NCBI GenBank assembly: GCA_036961205.1
Contig: JBALVI010000003.1
Span: 186,001-250,000, forward strand
Source of the DNA: CALJFL01 sp036961205
Lineage (GTDB): Bacteria; Pseudomonadota; Gammaproteobacteria; Pseudomonadales; Halieaceae
Reading direction: 5' to 3'
DNA length: 64,000 nucleotides
Part shown: positions 33,670 through 43,755 of the stretch, piece after piece
Layout of the letters: every line of letters begins with the position of its first letter
Position numbering within the stretch: position 1 is the first letter of the stretch
Translations under genes and position numbers: made by a program
The notes under the pieces: generated by a model
What the model was told of the DNA's origin: nothing
Seen by the model: only the letters and a program-made list of their open reading frames with translations
Database searches by the model: none

Positions 33670-34296
33670 ATGGGTTTTTACGACCGACATATTCTGCCAC
33701 GTTTCATAAACTGCGCATGCGGCAGTAAGCCCATCATGAAGCAGCGGGAAAAAGTGGTGCCACAGGCCTCCGGTCGTGTGCTCGAGATAGGTATAGGTAC
33801 CGGACTGAATCTGCCGCATTACGACCTCGACAAAGTGGAACATCTCATCGGTCTGGATCCTTCAGAGGAATCCTGGGCGCTGGCGGCGGGGCGGGCGCAG
33901 GACCTGGGTCTGAATGTCGAATTCATTGGCTTACCCGGTGAGCAGATTCCCTTGGCCGATGACAGCATTGACACCGTACTCGTAACATACAGTCTATGTA
34001 CCATTCCCGATCCGGTAACAGCCCTTCAGGGTATGGCCAGGGTCTTGCGGCCAGGCGGGCGCTTGTTGTTCTGCGAGCACGGTCGCGCCCCGGATGCTTC
34101 GGTGCGAAAATGGCAGGATCGAGTTAATCCCTGGTGGCAGAAAATCGCCGGAGGCTGCCAACTCAATCGCCCGATCCCCGAATTATTATCCGAGGGGGGC
34201 TTTGCCATTTCGACAATGGAAGAAATGTACCTGCCCGGTACACCGCGATTTGCCGGCTACAATTATTGGGGTGAAGCCCGAGCGGAAGTTAGTTAA
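33670..34296 (+). CDS. Class I SAM-dependent methyltransferase
   Basis: 208 residues. SAM-binding motif I is VLEIGIGTGLNLPHY, followed by GLDPSEES, DSIDTVLVTYSLCTIPDP and LRPGGRLLFCEHG, a type-11 methyltransferase. The N-terminal YDRHILPRFINCACG is conserved in a subgroup resembling METTL7-like enzymes. Substrate unknown. It precedes tamA by 14 bases, so it may be carried on the same transcript, though a functional link is not evident. Confidence 0.85.
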   Translation: MGFYDRHILPRFINCACGSKPIMKQREKVVPQASGRVLEIGIGTGLNLPHYDLDKVEHLIGLDPSEESWALAAGRAQDLGLNVEFIGLPGEQIPLADDSIDTVLVTYSLCTIPDPVTALQGMARVLRPGGRLLFCEHGRAPDASVRKWQDRVNPWWQKIAGGCQLNRPIPELLSEGGFAISTMEEMYLPGTPRFAGYNYWGEARAEVS

Positions 34297-34310
34297 GGCC
34301 GCCGATTCAC

Positions 34311-36062
34311 TTGCGTAGCTATCTTTTCGTTCTAACTCTAGCGGCGTTGCTTTTTTTCGCGATGTCTTCGAGTGCGTCTTCGCTGGAATATAAGGTTAGT
34401 GGTGTTGACCGTACTTTGCGTGACAATATCAGGGGTTGGCTGGGCACCCCGCCGGAAACCCCGGAAGAGCGCTTGAACTTTTTGGTTTCCGCTCGCGACA
34501 GAGTTATCTCAAGTTTACAGGCTCTGGGATATTATCGTGCAGAGATAACTCTTGACGTTGATCGCAGTCAATCACCATGGCAGATGAAAGTCGAGGTCAC
34601 GCCTAATGAACCGGTGCTGCTGCGGCAAGTTCGTATCGACATATTGGGTCCAGCGGGTGAGGAAGAAGTTTTTCAAATATTGGTGAGCGATACAGCACTG
34701 CGAACCGGTGAAATTCTGAATCACCAGACCTACGATGTATTTAAGGCCAAGCTGCAAAATTTAGGGCAGCGGCGCGGTTACTTCGATGGCAGCATTACCG
34801 CCAGTCGCGTGCAGGTCGACGCTGATGGCGGAACTGCGGACGTGCTTCTGGAATATGACAGTGGCACACGTTACCGCTTCGGACATCTCGATTACGATGC
34901 GACACAACTTGATCTCGACCAGTTGAAAATCCTTCAGCCATTTCGTGCTGGTGATCCTTATGATGTTGCCAGCCTGCAAAAATTCCAGTCTGACCTGCAG
35001 CAAACCGGATATTTTTCCAGTGTCGTTCTGCGACCACGGTTGGCAGAGCGCGCAGACTACAAGGTGCCACTTTCCCTGGAGTTATTTCCAGCGCGACGAC
35101 ACAGGTTTGACCTCGGAATTGGTTTCAGCACGGATACCGAGGAGCGAATGTCGGTAACATGGCGAACACCGAAGATTAATCGCTTCGGGCATCGGCAGGA
35201 AACCCGTGTACAGTACTCGCCGATTAATCCCAGTGGCCGGTTTATTTACAGCATCCCCCTCAGTCACCCACTGAACGATACCTTACAGCTATCGCTTCGG
35301 ATTGAAGAAAATGAATATGGTGATATCGATAGCCACCAAGAGGAAGTGGCTGCGCGACGAGAGCTCAAAGAAGGCGATAACTGGCTATACAGCTACTCTC
35401 TACGCGGCCTGAACGAGTCCTGGGACGTCGGAGATTTTCGGGCCGACAATGACTATCTACTGCCTGGTTTTTCTGTGTCCCACAAAAGACGACATGGCCC
35501 GCTGGTGAACCCCGAGGCCGGCTTTAGCCAATACTATACGGTTGAAGGAGCTTCGGAAAAGGTGGGCTCAGATGTAGATCTGTTAAGAATCTATGCGGAC
35601 TACGTTATGGTGGTTTCCCTCGCTGAGCGTCAGCGTCTGGTCGCACGTGGTGAATTGGGCGCGGTCTACATCTCTGATAAAGACAGGGATCAATTGGCCC
35701 CATCACTGAATTTTTTCGCAGGCGGTTCGCAAAATATTCGTGGCTACTCCTATCAGTCATTGGGTAATGAGGTGGAGGTCGAACAGGATGATGGCACTGT
35801 TCGTACCTTCGTAATAGGTGGTACTCGCTTAGTGACCGCCAGCCTGGAGTACCAATACATTGTTAACCAAAGCTGGCGGGCTGCGGTGTTTGCCGATGCT
35901 GGCGACGCATTCGATGAAGGGGATATGGACGTCAACTATGGCGTAGGTTTTGGCGTGCATTACCTGACGCCGGTAGGCGCTATAAAGATGGAAATCGCCA
36001 ATCCGGTTGGTTCTGATACCCCCGACTGGCGCTTTCATTTCAACATAGGTGCAGAGTTTTGA
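34311..36062 (+). CDS. tamA: Translocation and assembly module outer-membrane protein TamA
   Basis: 583-residue Omp85-family protein. The signal peptide ends near SSASS; three POTRA domains occupy roughly 25-260, and a 16-strand beta-barrel follows (PARRHRFDLGIGFSTDTEER onward). The end FHFNIGAEF closes with the aromatic outer-membrane signature. TamA with TamB forms the envelope-spanning TAM complex that helps assemble outer-membrane proteins and move lipids. The length matches E. coli TamA (577). The start is TTG 34311. It overlaps tamB by 4 bases. Confidence 0.93.
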   Translation: MRSYLFVLTLAALLFFAMSSSASSLEYKVSGVDRTLRDNIRGWLGTPPETPEERLNFLVSARDRVISSLQALGYYRAEITLDVDRSQSPWQMKVEVTPNEPVLLRQVRIDILGPAGEEEVFQILVSDTALRTGEILNHQTYDVFKAKLQNLGQRRGYFDGSITASRVQVDADGGTADVLLEYDSGTRYRFGHLDYDATQLDLDQLKILQPFRAGDPYDVASLQKFQSDLQQTGYFSSVVLRPRLAERADYKVPLSLELFPARRHRFDLGIGFSTDTEERMSVTWRTPKINRFGHRQETRVQYSPINPSGRFIYSIPLSHPLNDTLQLSLRIEENEYGDIDSHQEEVAARRELKEGDNWLYSYSLRGLNESWDVGDFRADNDYLLPGFSVSHKRRHGPLVNPEAGFSQYYTVEGASEKVGSDVDLLRIYADYVMVVSLAERQRLVARGELGAVYISDKDRDQLAPSLNFFAGGSQNIRGYSYQSLGNEVEVEQDDGTVRTFVIGGTRLVTASLEYQYIVNQSWRAAVFADAGDAFDEGDMDVNYGVGFGVHYLTPVGAIKMEIANPVGSDTPDWRFHFNIGAEF

Positions 36063-39000
36063 AGGTCGCAGTCAAAGTTCTGGCGCTGCTGACTGTATTG
36101 CTTTTGGTGCTTCTCACCGTCGCACCATTTACTGGCGCAGGTACGCGGTTGTTACTTCGGCAGTTGCCCACTCTAGTGCCCGTAGAAATTGAGTATAGCG
36201 GGGGTAGCTTGCTGGGTGAATTGCAACTTGCGTCAGTGAGTGTTGAGTTGGAATCTCTCGATCTAAAATTGCTCGGGGTAGAGTCTAAACTCTCTATTGG
36301 CTGTTTGTGGCGCAGTGAAATTTGTTTCGAACACCTACAGGTGGATCGAGTTCGGGTGCTAATACCCCCCAGTACCGTTTCTACTCCCGGCGCCGATTCG
36401 ATACAGGAGAGCGGGGCAGATCAATTCGAGTTTCCCTTTGCCGTAAATTCTCCACATTTAGACATAGGCTTACTGGAAGTGGATTGGGCTAGCGGCGGTT
36501 GGCGTAGTACCGGTATTCGAGCAAGTTTCGCCATTTCCGGATCACGCATCGATGTGCGAACGCTAAACGCGCAGCAGTCTGCCTTGACCCTGGCGAGCCA
36601 GGGTGAAGAAAGCAGCGCAGGCGAGGCGTTGCATATGCCAGAGCTCCTGTTGCCAGTTGAACTGCACGTAGGCTCGGCGAATCTGCAGAGCGCCGATCTC
36701 GTTCTGGCCGGACAGGGTTACACCATTGATCAGCTGGAATTATCGGGTTCCTGGCAACGTGAAGAGTTGAGGATTACGCGTTCTCGGCTAGACAGTAAGG
36801 CGCTGGGGACATTGGCAGTGCAAGGCAGCGTCAATTTCACCGGGGACTGGCCGCTATCGCTTGTGGCCGATATGCGTATCGCTGAGCCGCCGATCTGGCC
36901 CTATCTGCACAACCGCAGTTTCGAGTTGCAGTTTGGCGGTGATTTGCAGGAGATGCTGGTACAGGGTGGTTCTTCGGCAGAGCAAAATATTGAAGTGGAT
37001 GGTGCGGTCAACGTGTTGGATCCGCGGCTTGCTTACTCAGTGTCTCTGGAGAGTCATTGGTTAGGAAGCCTTTCCTCCAGAGCGCTTCCTGATCTACCCG
37101 AATGGTTGCCTGATTTTGAATTGCAGTCGCCGCTAGTTCTTGAGTCGTCGGGTGATCTTGATGAACAGGAACTGCAGGTGAACTCGATTGTGACTGGCTT
37201 GGGCTATTTAGATACCCAATTGTCACTCAGTGCCCAGCGTAAGGGCGAGAGTATAACCCTGGAGGAGTTCACCTTAGCTAATTCCAGCTCAGGCGAGTTT
37301 TTGTCGGCACAAGGCGACCTCGATTTTGGTGGTGAAGCCCTGACTGTTAATTTGGCATTAGCGTCACCGAGCTTACAGCTGCCGGACAATAGCAGAGACA
37401 TAGAAGGTACGATTCGCGGTCAATTGTCCCTCAGTGCACACATTCAAAATGAGAGCTGGACGGCTCGCTTGTCAGGAGTCGATTTACAGGGTGAAGTCAA
37501 TGAACTGCCGGCTTTCCTGTCCGGCGATATCGGCCTGTCCTCAGCTGTCTTGATCACCAGCGGTAATCTTGTTGGTGAGGTCAATGGTGCAAGAATAAAA
37601 TTGGCTAGCGCCCAGGATGATGATGGCGCTGGCCGCTTGGAGTTGTATCTCGACGAACTATCCCTTTGGCAGAGCGATCTGCGAGGCAAGGTTGAATTTT
37701 TCGCTGATGTTTCAGCGGACCAGAAAATGCTGCGATTCAATAGTCAGGTAGAAGGATTTAACGGCTGGGGGGTTTCAGTAGCCCGCTCAAGTCTGCAGGG
37801 CGAATGTAAATTTTCTGAAAATCTGCCTTGTACGCTTAACCTGGTGGCATTGGACAGCAAAGTGCTTGAGTACGGTATCGACGAAATGGTCTTGCAGTTA
37901 ACTGGTGATCGGGTAACTCAGCGTGCTGTGTTGACAACAAGTGGTGATATCAATGGCGATTTGAAGCTGGCGGGTAAAGTGGTGGGGGGGCAGTGGCAGG
38001 GGCTATTGAGCCCGGGGAGTATTACCACGCCTTTTGGCGCATGGCAGCTTGAGCGTGAAGTGAAACTCAGTTCAAATGGTACGGATAAACTTGAAGTAGC
38101 TGCACATTGCTGGGCAACCAGCGACTCCCGCTTGTGCTCCGACCAGGATCTTCTGATCGGACCAACCGGCAAAATCGATCTAAGTCTGAATGGAGGAATG
38201 GGGTTTTTGACGAGCTTCTTTCTACCAGGGATGGATGCGAGCGGTGAAATTTCGGCTGAGTTGAATGTGAGTTGGTCTCCAACAAAGCCAATGGAGTTTG
38301 TACTTGCTGCACACGCTGAAAACGGTCAGCTTACCCGTCATTATGGTGAGGACACGAGCGCTACCCTGGCCTGGCGCAGTGCCAAACTGAAGCTCCTGCA
38401 GGACGGTGTCAGCGATTCGCTGCAGGTTCAGGCCAGTCTTGATCGCGAGGATGGTGGGAGCCTGAAGGTGGATCTTAGGTTGCCCGCTGATCGTAAAGCT
38501 GCTGTCTCTGGAGATATGAGCGTCGAGGCTTTTCAACTGGCACCCTTGGCGCCATTACTGCCCTCGGTGGCGGATATCGGCGGCTCTATCAATGGGGTAT
38601 TTTCTCTAGGGGGCAGCCGTGACTCTCCTGAGCTGGTAGGTACTGCGAAGCTTGTGGATGGCCATCTTGCGGCAGTGGGGAACCCGACAACGGTAGATAA
38701 TCTGGCCATTGAGATTGAGCTTGTGGGGGACAGCGCAAGGATTTCGGGTACGGGTCTGGCAGGCGGCGGCGAATTCGAACTCGATGGCGGACTGACGTTG
38801 CAACCTGAGTTTGAAGTTCAGTTGGCGCTGAAGGGGGGGCGTCACCAACTATTGCTGCCGCCGGCCAGCGAGGCTGAAATTACCCAGGATCTCAATATCC
38901 TGCTTCGAGAAGGGCTGGTTGATGTTAGCGGCGACATCATTGTCCATGAAGGTAGGTTGTCTCCCGATCAGTTGCCAGAAGGTGTGGTGGGACTATCCTC

Positions 39001-39763
39001 GGATGTGGTTGAAGTGAATTATGCCGGTGAAGTTATTGACGATAACAGAGGATTCGATTCTCGCCTGGATGTCCGAGTTAATATTCGAGATACTTTTCAG
39101 TTAAGAGCTGAAGAATTCGAAGCGCGCTTGGGTGGCGATCTCCGCTTGCTACAGGATGTGGGTAAACCCTTACAGTTATTTGGCAACCTGCAAGTGGCGG
39201 GCGGGGAAGTGCGCGCTTATGGGCAACGCATACAAATAAAGCAGGGGACAGTCGCTTTCAGTGGCGACCCAGACAACCCCGACCTCAACCTGCGCGCTGA
39301 GAGAGATATTTCGCTGGAACAGATTCGAGTGGGCGTGACCGTTCAGGGAACGGCCGAGTCGCCGGAGCTGGAGATATATTCCAATCCTGCTTTGCCCCAG
39401 GCTGAGGCGCTTTCCTACCTGATCAGGGGTAGAGGCCTGGATACAGGTGCCGGTGCGGACGGGACGGCGTTAGCGCTATCCCTTGGGACCTCTGCGGTGA
39501 ACCGCTCTAGCATGATTTCCGGCATTAATAAGCTGCCTGGGATCAGTAACGTGGAGTTTGGCTCCACTGGCAGTGCTGACGATACAGCGGCAACGGTAGG
39601 GGGATACATTGGAAAGCGTATCTATCTGTCTTACGGCGTAGGTCTGTATGAGCCTATCAATGTGCTTACGGCACGGTTTTTTCTGCAATCACGGCTGTGG
39701 GTAGAAGTGGTCAGCCGTCTGGAAAACTCCATCGACATTTACTACAGCTTCGACATCAAATAA
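36059..39763 (+). CDS. tamB: Translocation and assembly module inner-membrane protein TamB
   Basis: 1234-residue AsmA-like protein: one N-terminal membrane helix (about 5-25), a very long beta-helical periplasmic groove, and the conserved C-terminal DUF490 region (about 900-1234) that contacts TamA. The DUF490 part includes EVRAYGQRIQIKQGTVAFSG and LSYLIRGRGLD, and the end is DIYYSFDIK. The length is close to the E. coli protein (1259). It starts with TTG overlapping the TGA of tamA, so synthesis is coupled. Confidence 0.92.
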   Translation: MKVAVKVLALLTVLLLVLLTVAPFTGAGTRLLLRQLPTLVPVEIEYSGGSLLGELQLASVSVELESLDLKLLGVESKLSIGCLWRSEICFEHLQVDRVRVLIPPSTVSTPGADSIQESGADQFEFPFAVNSPHLDIGLLEVDWASGGWRSTGIRASFAISGSRIDVRTLNAQQSALTLASQGEESSAGEALHMPELLLPVELHVGSANLQSADLVLAGQGYTIDQLELSGSWQREELRITRSRLDSKALGTLAVQGSVNFTGDWPLSLVADMRIAEPPIWPYLHNRSFELQFGGDLQEMLVQGGSSAEQNIEVDGAVNVLDPRLAYSVSLESHWLGSLSSRALPDLPEWLPDFELQSPLVLESSGDLDEQELQVNSIVTGLGYLDTQLSLSAQRKGESITLEEFTLANSSSGEFLSAQGDLDFGGEALTVNLALASPSLQLPDNSRDIEGTIRGQLSLSAHIQNESWTARLSGVDLQGEVNELPAFLSGDIGLSSAVLITSGNLVGEVNGARIKLASAQDDDGAGRLELYLDELSLWQSDLRGKVEFFADVSADQKMLRFNSQVEGFNGWGVSVARSSLQGECKFSENLPCTLNLVALDSKVLEYGIDEMVLQLTGDRVTQRAVLTTSGDINGDLKLAGKVVGGQWQGLLSPGSITTPFGAWQLEREVKLSSNGTDKLEVAAHCWATSDSRLCSDQDLLIGPTGKIDLSLNGGMGFLTSFFLPGMDASGEISAELNVSWSPTKPMEFVLAAHAENGQLTRHYGEDTSATLAWRSAKLKLLQDGVSDSLQVQASLDREDGGSLKVDLRLPADRKAAVSGDMSVEAFQLAPLAPLLPSVADIGGSINGVFSLGGSRDSPELVGTAKLVDGHLAAVGNPTTVDNLAIEIELVGDSARISGTGLAGGGEFELDGGLTLQPEFEVQLALKGGRHQLLLPPASEAEITQDLNILLREGLVDVSGDIIVHEGRLSPDQLPEGVVGLSSDVVEVNYAGEVIDDNRGFDSRLDVRVNIRDTFQLRAEEFEARLGGDLRLLQDVGKPLQLFGNLQVAGGEVRAYGQRIQIKQGTVAFSGDPDNPDLNLRAERDISLEQIRVGVTVQGTAESPELEIYSNPALPQAEALSYLIRGRGLDTGAGADGTALALSLGTSAVNRSSMISGINKLPGISNVEFGSTGSADDTAATVGGYIGKRIYLSYGVGLYEPINVLTARFFLQSRLWVEVVSRLENSIDIYYSFDIK

Positions 39764-39811
39764 TCCCATGCGGAGCCGAAGGCGGCCCCGTGAGATTCAT
39801 TCGGCCCTACT

Positions 39812-40456
39812 TCAGCTCTGCTTGGGCAATACGTAAAGTTCCACCCTCCGGTTTTGCGAACGCCCTGCGGCCGTGGCGTTGTCTGCAATGGGTTGATCAA
39901 GTCCCAGGCCCTGAACCAGCATACGAGTACGTACAACTTGTTGGGTCGCCAGGTAATTGGCAACGCTGCCGGCACGACGTTCGGAAAGGCTCTGGTTATA
40001 TTCCCGACTGCCGGTGCTGTCGGTGTGGCCGGAAACCCTGATGGTGGTGTCAGCGTATTTCGCGAGTACCAGGCCCACTGAATTGAGTACGGGATAAAAA
40101 TCATCTCGCAAATTATAGGAGTCTGTCTGGAAGGTAATACTTCCCGGCATAACTAAGCGGATGTTGTCTCCCTCTCGAACAACACGCACGCCAGTGCCGG
40201 CCAGTTCATCCCGAAGTTTCGCTTCCTGTACGTCCATGTAAGCGCCAACTCCGGCACCCACCAGTCCGCAGCCTAGCGCGGCGTTACGTGCGTGCTTGCT
40301 CGAATCAATGGCGCCAACCAGAGCGCAGGCTACGGCGGCACCAGCGCCATAGGTGGCAGCCTTGCTGGCCTGTTGTTCACCGGTATAGGGGTTGGTAGTG
40401 CAGGCGGCGGTAAGCGCAGCGGCGGCGGCGACAGTGAGATACTTCAGTACTTGCAT
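39812..40456 (-). CDS. OmpA-family peptidoglycan-associated lipoprotein
   Basis: 214 residues. The lipobox is AALTAAC with Cys about 19, so it is a lipoprotein anchored in the outer membrane. Next comes a glycine-zipper segment (GAGAAVACALVGAI ... GCGLVGAGVGAYMD), then a C-terminal OmpA domain: VSGHTDSTGSREYNQSLSERRA binds peptidoglycan, and RSQNRRVELYV is the second signature. ATG 40456 is preferred over an in-frame start at 40534, which would put a non-signal leader before the lipobox. Convergent with tamB, 48 bases apart. Confidence 0.9.
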   Translation of the reverse strand: MQVLKYLTVAAAAALTAACTTNPYTGEQQASKAATYGAGAAVACALVGAIDSSKHARNAALGCGLVGAGVGAYMDVQEAKLRDELAGTGVRVVREGDNIRLVMPGSITFQTDSYNLRDDFYPVLNSVGLVLAKYADTTIRVSGHTDSTGSREYNQSLSERRAGSVANYLATQQVVRTRMLVQGLGLDQPIADNATAAGRSQNRRVELYVLPKQS

Positions 40457-40623
40457 GAGGTGCTCCTGGGATATTCGATTAACAATGAGTGCTGATTTTT
40501 GGACCACGCATCTGCTCAAGTGTTCAGCGTCCAATAGTGAAATAGTATCAAGCTGGTAGTGGCTAAAACATCGCGAATTATGTACTTTATGCAGCGAATA
40601 ATATGTCCTGGGAGGGATTGACT

Positions 40624-41205
40624 GTGGCAGAGATTACAACCATCGAAGGTATTGATTACGGCCCGCTAGCGGTGCTGATTGGGGTTTGGAAGGGCGACAG
40701 AGGCGTAGACAGGGCACCTGAGCCCGATGGCGAAGAACGTAACCCTTACTATGAAACAATCACCTTCGAAGCGGCTGGTGATGTGACCAACGCCGAGCAA
40801 CAGACTTTGTCAGTGGTTCGATATCACCAATCGGTAAGTCGTAAGTCCAATGACAAGGTATTTCACGACCAGGTCGGTTACTGGTTGTGGGATTCAAGCG
40901 ATAACACGCTGGTAGAGACGTTCACTATTCCGCGCGGCGTTGCTGTTGTTGCCGGCGGCTCACTAGCGGCGCCAGCGTCGCTGGAGGAAGAGCTGGTTTT
41001 TCAGGTGAGTGCAGATGCTGCATCACCTGAGTGCGGCATTGTACAGGCTCCGTTTATGTTCAAACAGGCGCGTACCACGAGTTTCAGCCACACTATGACG
41101 ATTAACGGCAATGAAATGCGCTATAGCGAAATCACAGTGTTGGATATCTACGAGAAAAAGGCCTACGACCATAAAGATATAAATACATTGCACCGCGTGC
41201 TCTGA
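40624..41205 (+). CDS. Nitrobindin/FABP-like heme-binding beta-barrel protein
   Basis: 193 residues. YGPLAVLIGVWKGDRGVD and the following NPYYETITFEAAGDV are the hallmark N-terminus of nitrobindin-like ten-stranded barrels. The C-terminal half carries EMRYSEITVLDIYEKKAYDH. Many members bind heme or small hydrophobic ligands, but the ligand here is unknown. GTG 40624 is chosen because GGAGGG (40611-40616) is 7 bases upstream; ATG 40603 has no ribosome site. The stop overlaps the ATG of the next gene by one base (TGATG). Confidence 0.75.
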   Translation: MAEITTIEGIDYGPLAVLIGVWKGDRGVDRAPEPDGEERNPYYETITFEAAGDVTNAEQQTLSVVRYHQSVSRKSNDKVFHDQVGYWLWDSSDNTLVETFTIPRGVAVVAGGSLAAPASLEEELVFQVSADAASPECGIVQAPFMFKQARTTSFSHTMTINGNEMRYSEITVLDIYEKKAYDHKDINTLHRVL

Positions 41206-42242
41206 TGGATCCTTTGACCCAGGGAGTGCTGGGCGCTTCTTTACCTCAGGCTTTTACTTCCAGGGACAATATCGTTACTGCCGGCATACTTGGATTTTTG
41301 GCCGGCATGGCGCCGGATCTCGATGTCTTTATCCGCTCTAGCGAAGATTCGCTGCTATTTCTGGAATACCATCGGCAGTTCACCCATGCACTTATTTTTA
41401 TTCCATTCGGCGGGTTAATGTGCGCCCTGGTATTGCATGGCCTGATCGGCAAAAGACGCCAACTGAGCTTTAAAACCAGCCTGCTTTTTTGCACCCTGGG
41501 TTACGCCACCCATGCCGTTCTTGACGCCTGCACGACCTACGGCACTATGCTGTTTTGGCCATTTAGTGACGTTCGTATAGCGTGGAATACAGTGTCAGTA
41601 ATTGACCCAATGGTTACGGTGCCAGTCCTGACGCTGATGCTGTTCGCGAGTGTAAGAAAAAACCCGCTGCTGGCCCGTCTCGCTCTGGTCTGGGTACTTG
41701 TGTACATGTCTCTGGGCTGGACTAATCGCAATCGGGCGATGGCGGTGGGTGAGGAGCTAGCCTCGTCCCGCGGTCATGCTCCTGTCAGGCTCGAGGCAAA
41801 GCCCAGCTTCGCCAATATTCTGATGTGGAAAGTCGTCTACGAAACTGAGGATCGTTATTATGTTGACGCGGTGCGTACTGGTCTTTCGTCGACCATCTAC
41901 GCTGGCGACTCGGTTGAGAAATTGGATATTCCCAGAGATTTACCCTGGCTGGATATGGACTCGCAACAGGCCAGGGATATTGAACGCTTTCGTTGGTTTA
42001 GTAACGGTTATGTCGCGCGAGATCCGCAGAACCCCTATCGCGTTATCGATATTCGTTATTCCCTGTTACCTAATCAGGTCAATGCGCTTTGGAGTATTGA
42101 GTTGCGACCTGAGGCTACTCCTACCGAACATGCCAACTACCAGACCCACCGCGATGCTCGCGGTGAGGCTCTGGCCGTTCTATGGCAAATGATGAAAGGG
42201 CAGGGCGGTTCAACGACCGAACAATTGCTCGGCGGCGGCTAA
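41205..42242 (+). CDS. YdjM-like membrane-bound metal-dependent hydrolase (DUF457)
   Basis: 345 residues. MDPLTQGVLGASLPQAF, EYHRQFTHALIFIPFGG and GYATHAVLDACTTYGT hold the conserved His/Asp pattern of the DUF457/YdjM family, with four or five membrane helices in the first 190 residues. The C-terminal 150 residues are soluble and less conserved. The biochemical substrate is not known. Translation is coupled to the barrel-protein gene by a one-base overlap. The last 33 bases overlap the convergent aminotransferase gene. Confidence 0.8.
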   Translation: MDPLTQGVLGASLPQAFTSRDNIVTAGILGFLAGMAPDLDVFIRSSEDSLLFLEYHRQFTHALIFIPFGGLMCALVLHGLIGKRRQLSFKTSLLFCTLGYATHAVLDACTTYGTMLFWPFSDVRIAWNTVSVIDPMVTVPVLTLMLFASVRKNPLLARLALVWVLVYMSLGWTNRNRAMAVGEELASSRGHAPVRLEAKPSFANILMWKVVYETEDRYYVDAVRTGLSSTIYAGDSVEKLDIPRDLPWLDMDSQQARDIERFRWFSNGYVARDPQNPYRVIDIRYSLLPNQVNALWSIELRPEATPTEHANYQTHRDARGEALAVLWQMMKGQGGSTTEQLLGGG

Positions 42243-43388
42243 GCCAGCGCCGGTAGCGATATTGGCGCCCTGACGATTCAATACAGACTCCAGTGCGGTA
42301 AGGCATAGGCGAACATTACTCTCGCTGCTGGCTGTGCCCATCAAACCGATGCGCCAGGTTTTTCCGGCCAGAGCACCGAGGCCAGCGCCGATTTCGAGGT
42401 TGTATTCATTTAGCAAACTCGCCCTGGTTGCGGCATCGTCAATACCCTCAGGAATTAGCACCGAATTCAGCTGTGGCAGTCGGTAGGCTGCTTCAACGGC
42501 CATAGCCAACCCCATGGCTTCCAGGCCAGCGACCAGCGCCAGATGATTGCGTCGGTGTCTGGCGTGCGCAGCTTCAAGGCCTTCTTCTTGCAGCATTACC
42601 AGGGATTCATGCAGTGCATACATAGCATTGACCGGGGCGGTGTGGTGATAGGCCCGCTTAGTGCTCGCGCCCCAATATCCCATAATCAGTTGCATATCTA
42701 AAAACCAGCTTTGCACTTTGGTGCTGCGGTTCTGAATCCGTTCAACCGCCCTCGGGCTGAATGTAATCGGGGATATGCCAGGCACGCAGGATAGGCATTT
42801 CTGGGTGCCTGAGTAAACGGCGTCTGCGCCCCATTCATCAACTTTAAGTTCGATACCGGCGAGAGATGTAACGGCATCGACAATCGATAAAGCGTTGTGT
42901 TGGTTGGCGATTGCACATAAAGCTTTAACATCACTGAAGGCGCCGGTTGAAGTTTCCGCGTGCACAAAGGCCAAGGTGGAGGCATCGGGATTGGCTTCGA
43001 AGGCGGCAATGACTTTTTGCTGGTCGACAGGCGCACCCCAGGAATCTTCAACCATTACCGCGGTGGCACCGCAGCGTTCAACGTTCTCTTTCATCCGTCC
43101 GCCGAAGACGCCATTCTGGCAAACAATGACAGTATCGCCAGGTGAAATAAGGTTGACGAAGCAGGCCTCCATTCCAGCAGACCCCGGTGCCGAGACGGGG
43201 AGTGTGAGTTCGTTACTGGTTTGAAACGCGTATTGCAGGAGTTCCTTGATCTCGTCCATCAGTTGCACAAACAGGGGGTCGAGATGGCCAATTGTCGGCC
43301 GCGAGAGTGCGCCTAATACGCGGGGTGAGACGTCTGAGGGGCCTGGACCCATCAGGATGCGCTTTGGAGGGAAGAAACTGCTGGTCAT
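42210..43388 (-). CDS. Alanine-glyoxylate/serine-pyruvate-type aminotransferase
   Basis: 392-residue class V PLP aminotransferase. GPGPSDVSPRVL is the N-terminal signature, HAETSTG (143-149) the substrate/PLP contact, VDAVTSLAG follows the PLP-binding Asp171, and Lys197 in SGTQKCL is the Schiff-base lysine. NSVLIPEGIDDAATR and IGLMGTASS lie near the C-terminus. It transfers amino groups between alanine or serine and glyoxylate or pyruvate; the exact pair is not decided. It stands alone on the minus strand, and its end overlaps the preceding gene by 33 bases. Confidence 0.9.
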   Translation of the reverse strand: MTSSFFPPKRILMGPGPSDVSPRVLGALSRPTIGHLDPLFVQLMDEIKELLQYAFQTSNELTLPVSAPGSAGMEACFVNLISPGDTVIVCQNGVFGGRMKENVERCGATAVMVEDSWGAPVDQQKVIAAFEANPDASTLAFVHAETSTGAFSDVKALCAIANQHNALSIVDAVTSLAGIELKVDEWGADAVYSGTQKCLSCVPGISPITFSPRAVERIQNRSTKVQSWFLDMQLIMGYWGASTKRAYHHTAPVNAMYALHESLVMLQEEGLEAAHARHRRNHLALVAGLEAMGLAMAVEAAYRLPQLNSVLIPEGIDDAATRASLLNEYNLEIGAGLGALAGKTWRIGLMGTASSESNVRLCLTALESVLNRQGANIATGAGLAAAEQLFGR

Positions 43389-43443
43389 AGCTGTGCTCCT
43401 GCAAGGAAATAGCGCGACAAAATAACAGGTTTATGAGGCCAGA

Positions 43444-43755
43444 TTAAGTAACTTTTCGTTCTTTAGCGCAGTGCCAGCAAAACTCAAAGCTGGCAGGGCT
43501 CTCATTACCGCAACCATCGCATGGCCAGTCGTCCTCTTGCAGCTCTTCTTGAGACCGATTGAGGGCGTTGGTGGCGCGCTCAAAATCTCTATCTCTGACT
43601 ACCCATAGCTCAGGCCAGGTGTCGATAGGGGCCAGCTCACCCAGCGCGCCAGCGGCGTACTCGTTTCTCAAGGTGCACTCGATTTCGGCCAATTGCAGGG
43701 CATTGCGAGCCTGGGCGACGACAATGCTGTTCGGGTGGGTGTAAATAAGCTTCAC
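43444..43755 (-). CDS. DUF2007-domain protein with C-terminal zinc ribbon
   Basis: 103 residues. The N-terminal half (KLIYTHPNSIVVAQARNALQ, then PELWVVRDRDFERA) matches the DUF2007 fold, a PII-like ferredoxin-type domain. The C-terminal CDGC and CWHC pairs form a zinc ribbon. Function unknown. GTG 43755 gives the family's usual start; a longer frame begins at 43797. It is 55 bases upstream of the aminotransferase on the same strand, so possibly co-transcribed. Confidence 0.65.
   Translation of the reverse strand: MKLIYTHPNSIVVAQARNALQLAEIECTLRNEYAAGALGELAPIDTWPELWVVRDRDFERATNALNRSQEELQEDDWPCDGCGNESPASFEFCWHCAKERKVT

Noticed and set aside
41205..43388. Meaning in the 33-base overlap of convergent genes
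   Set aside because: Short tail overlaps of convergent genes are common in compact genomes.
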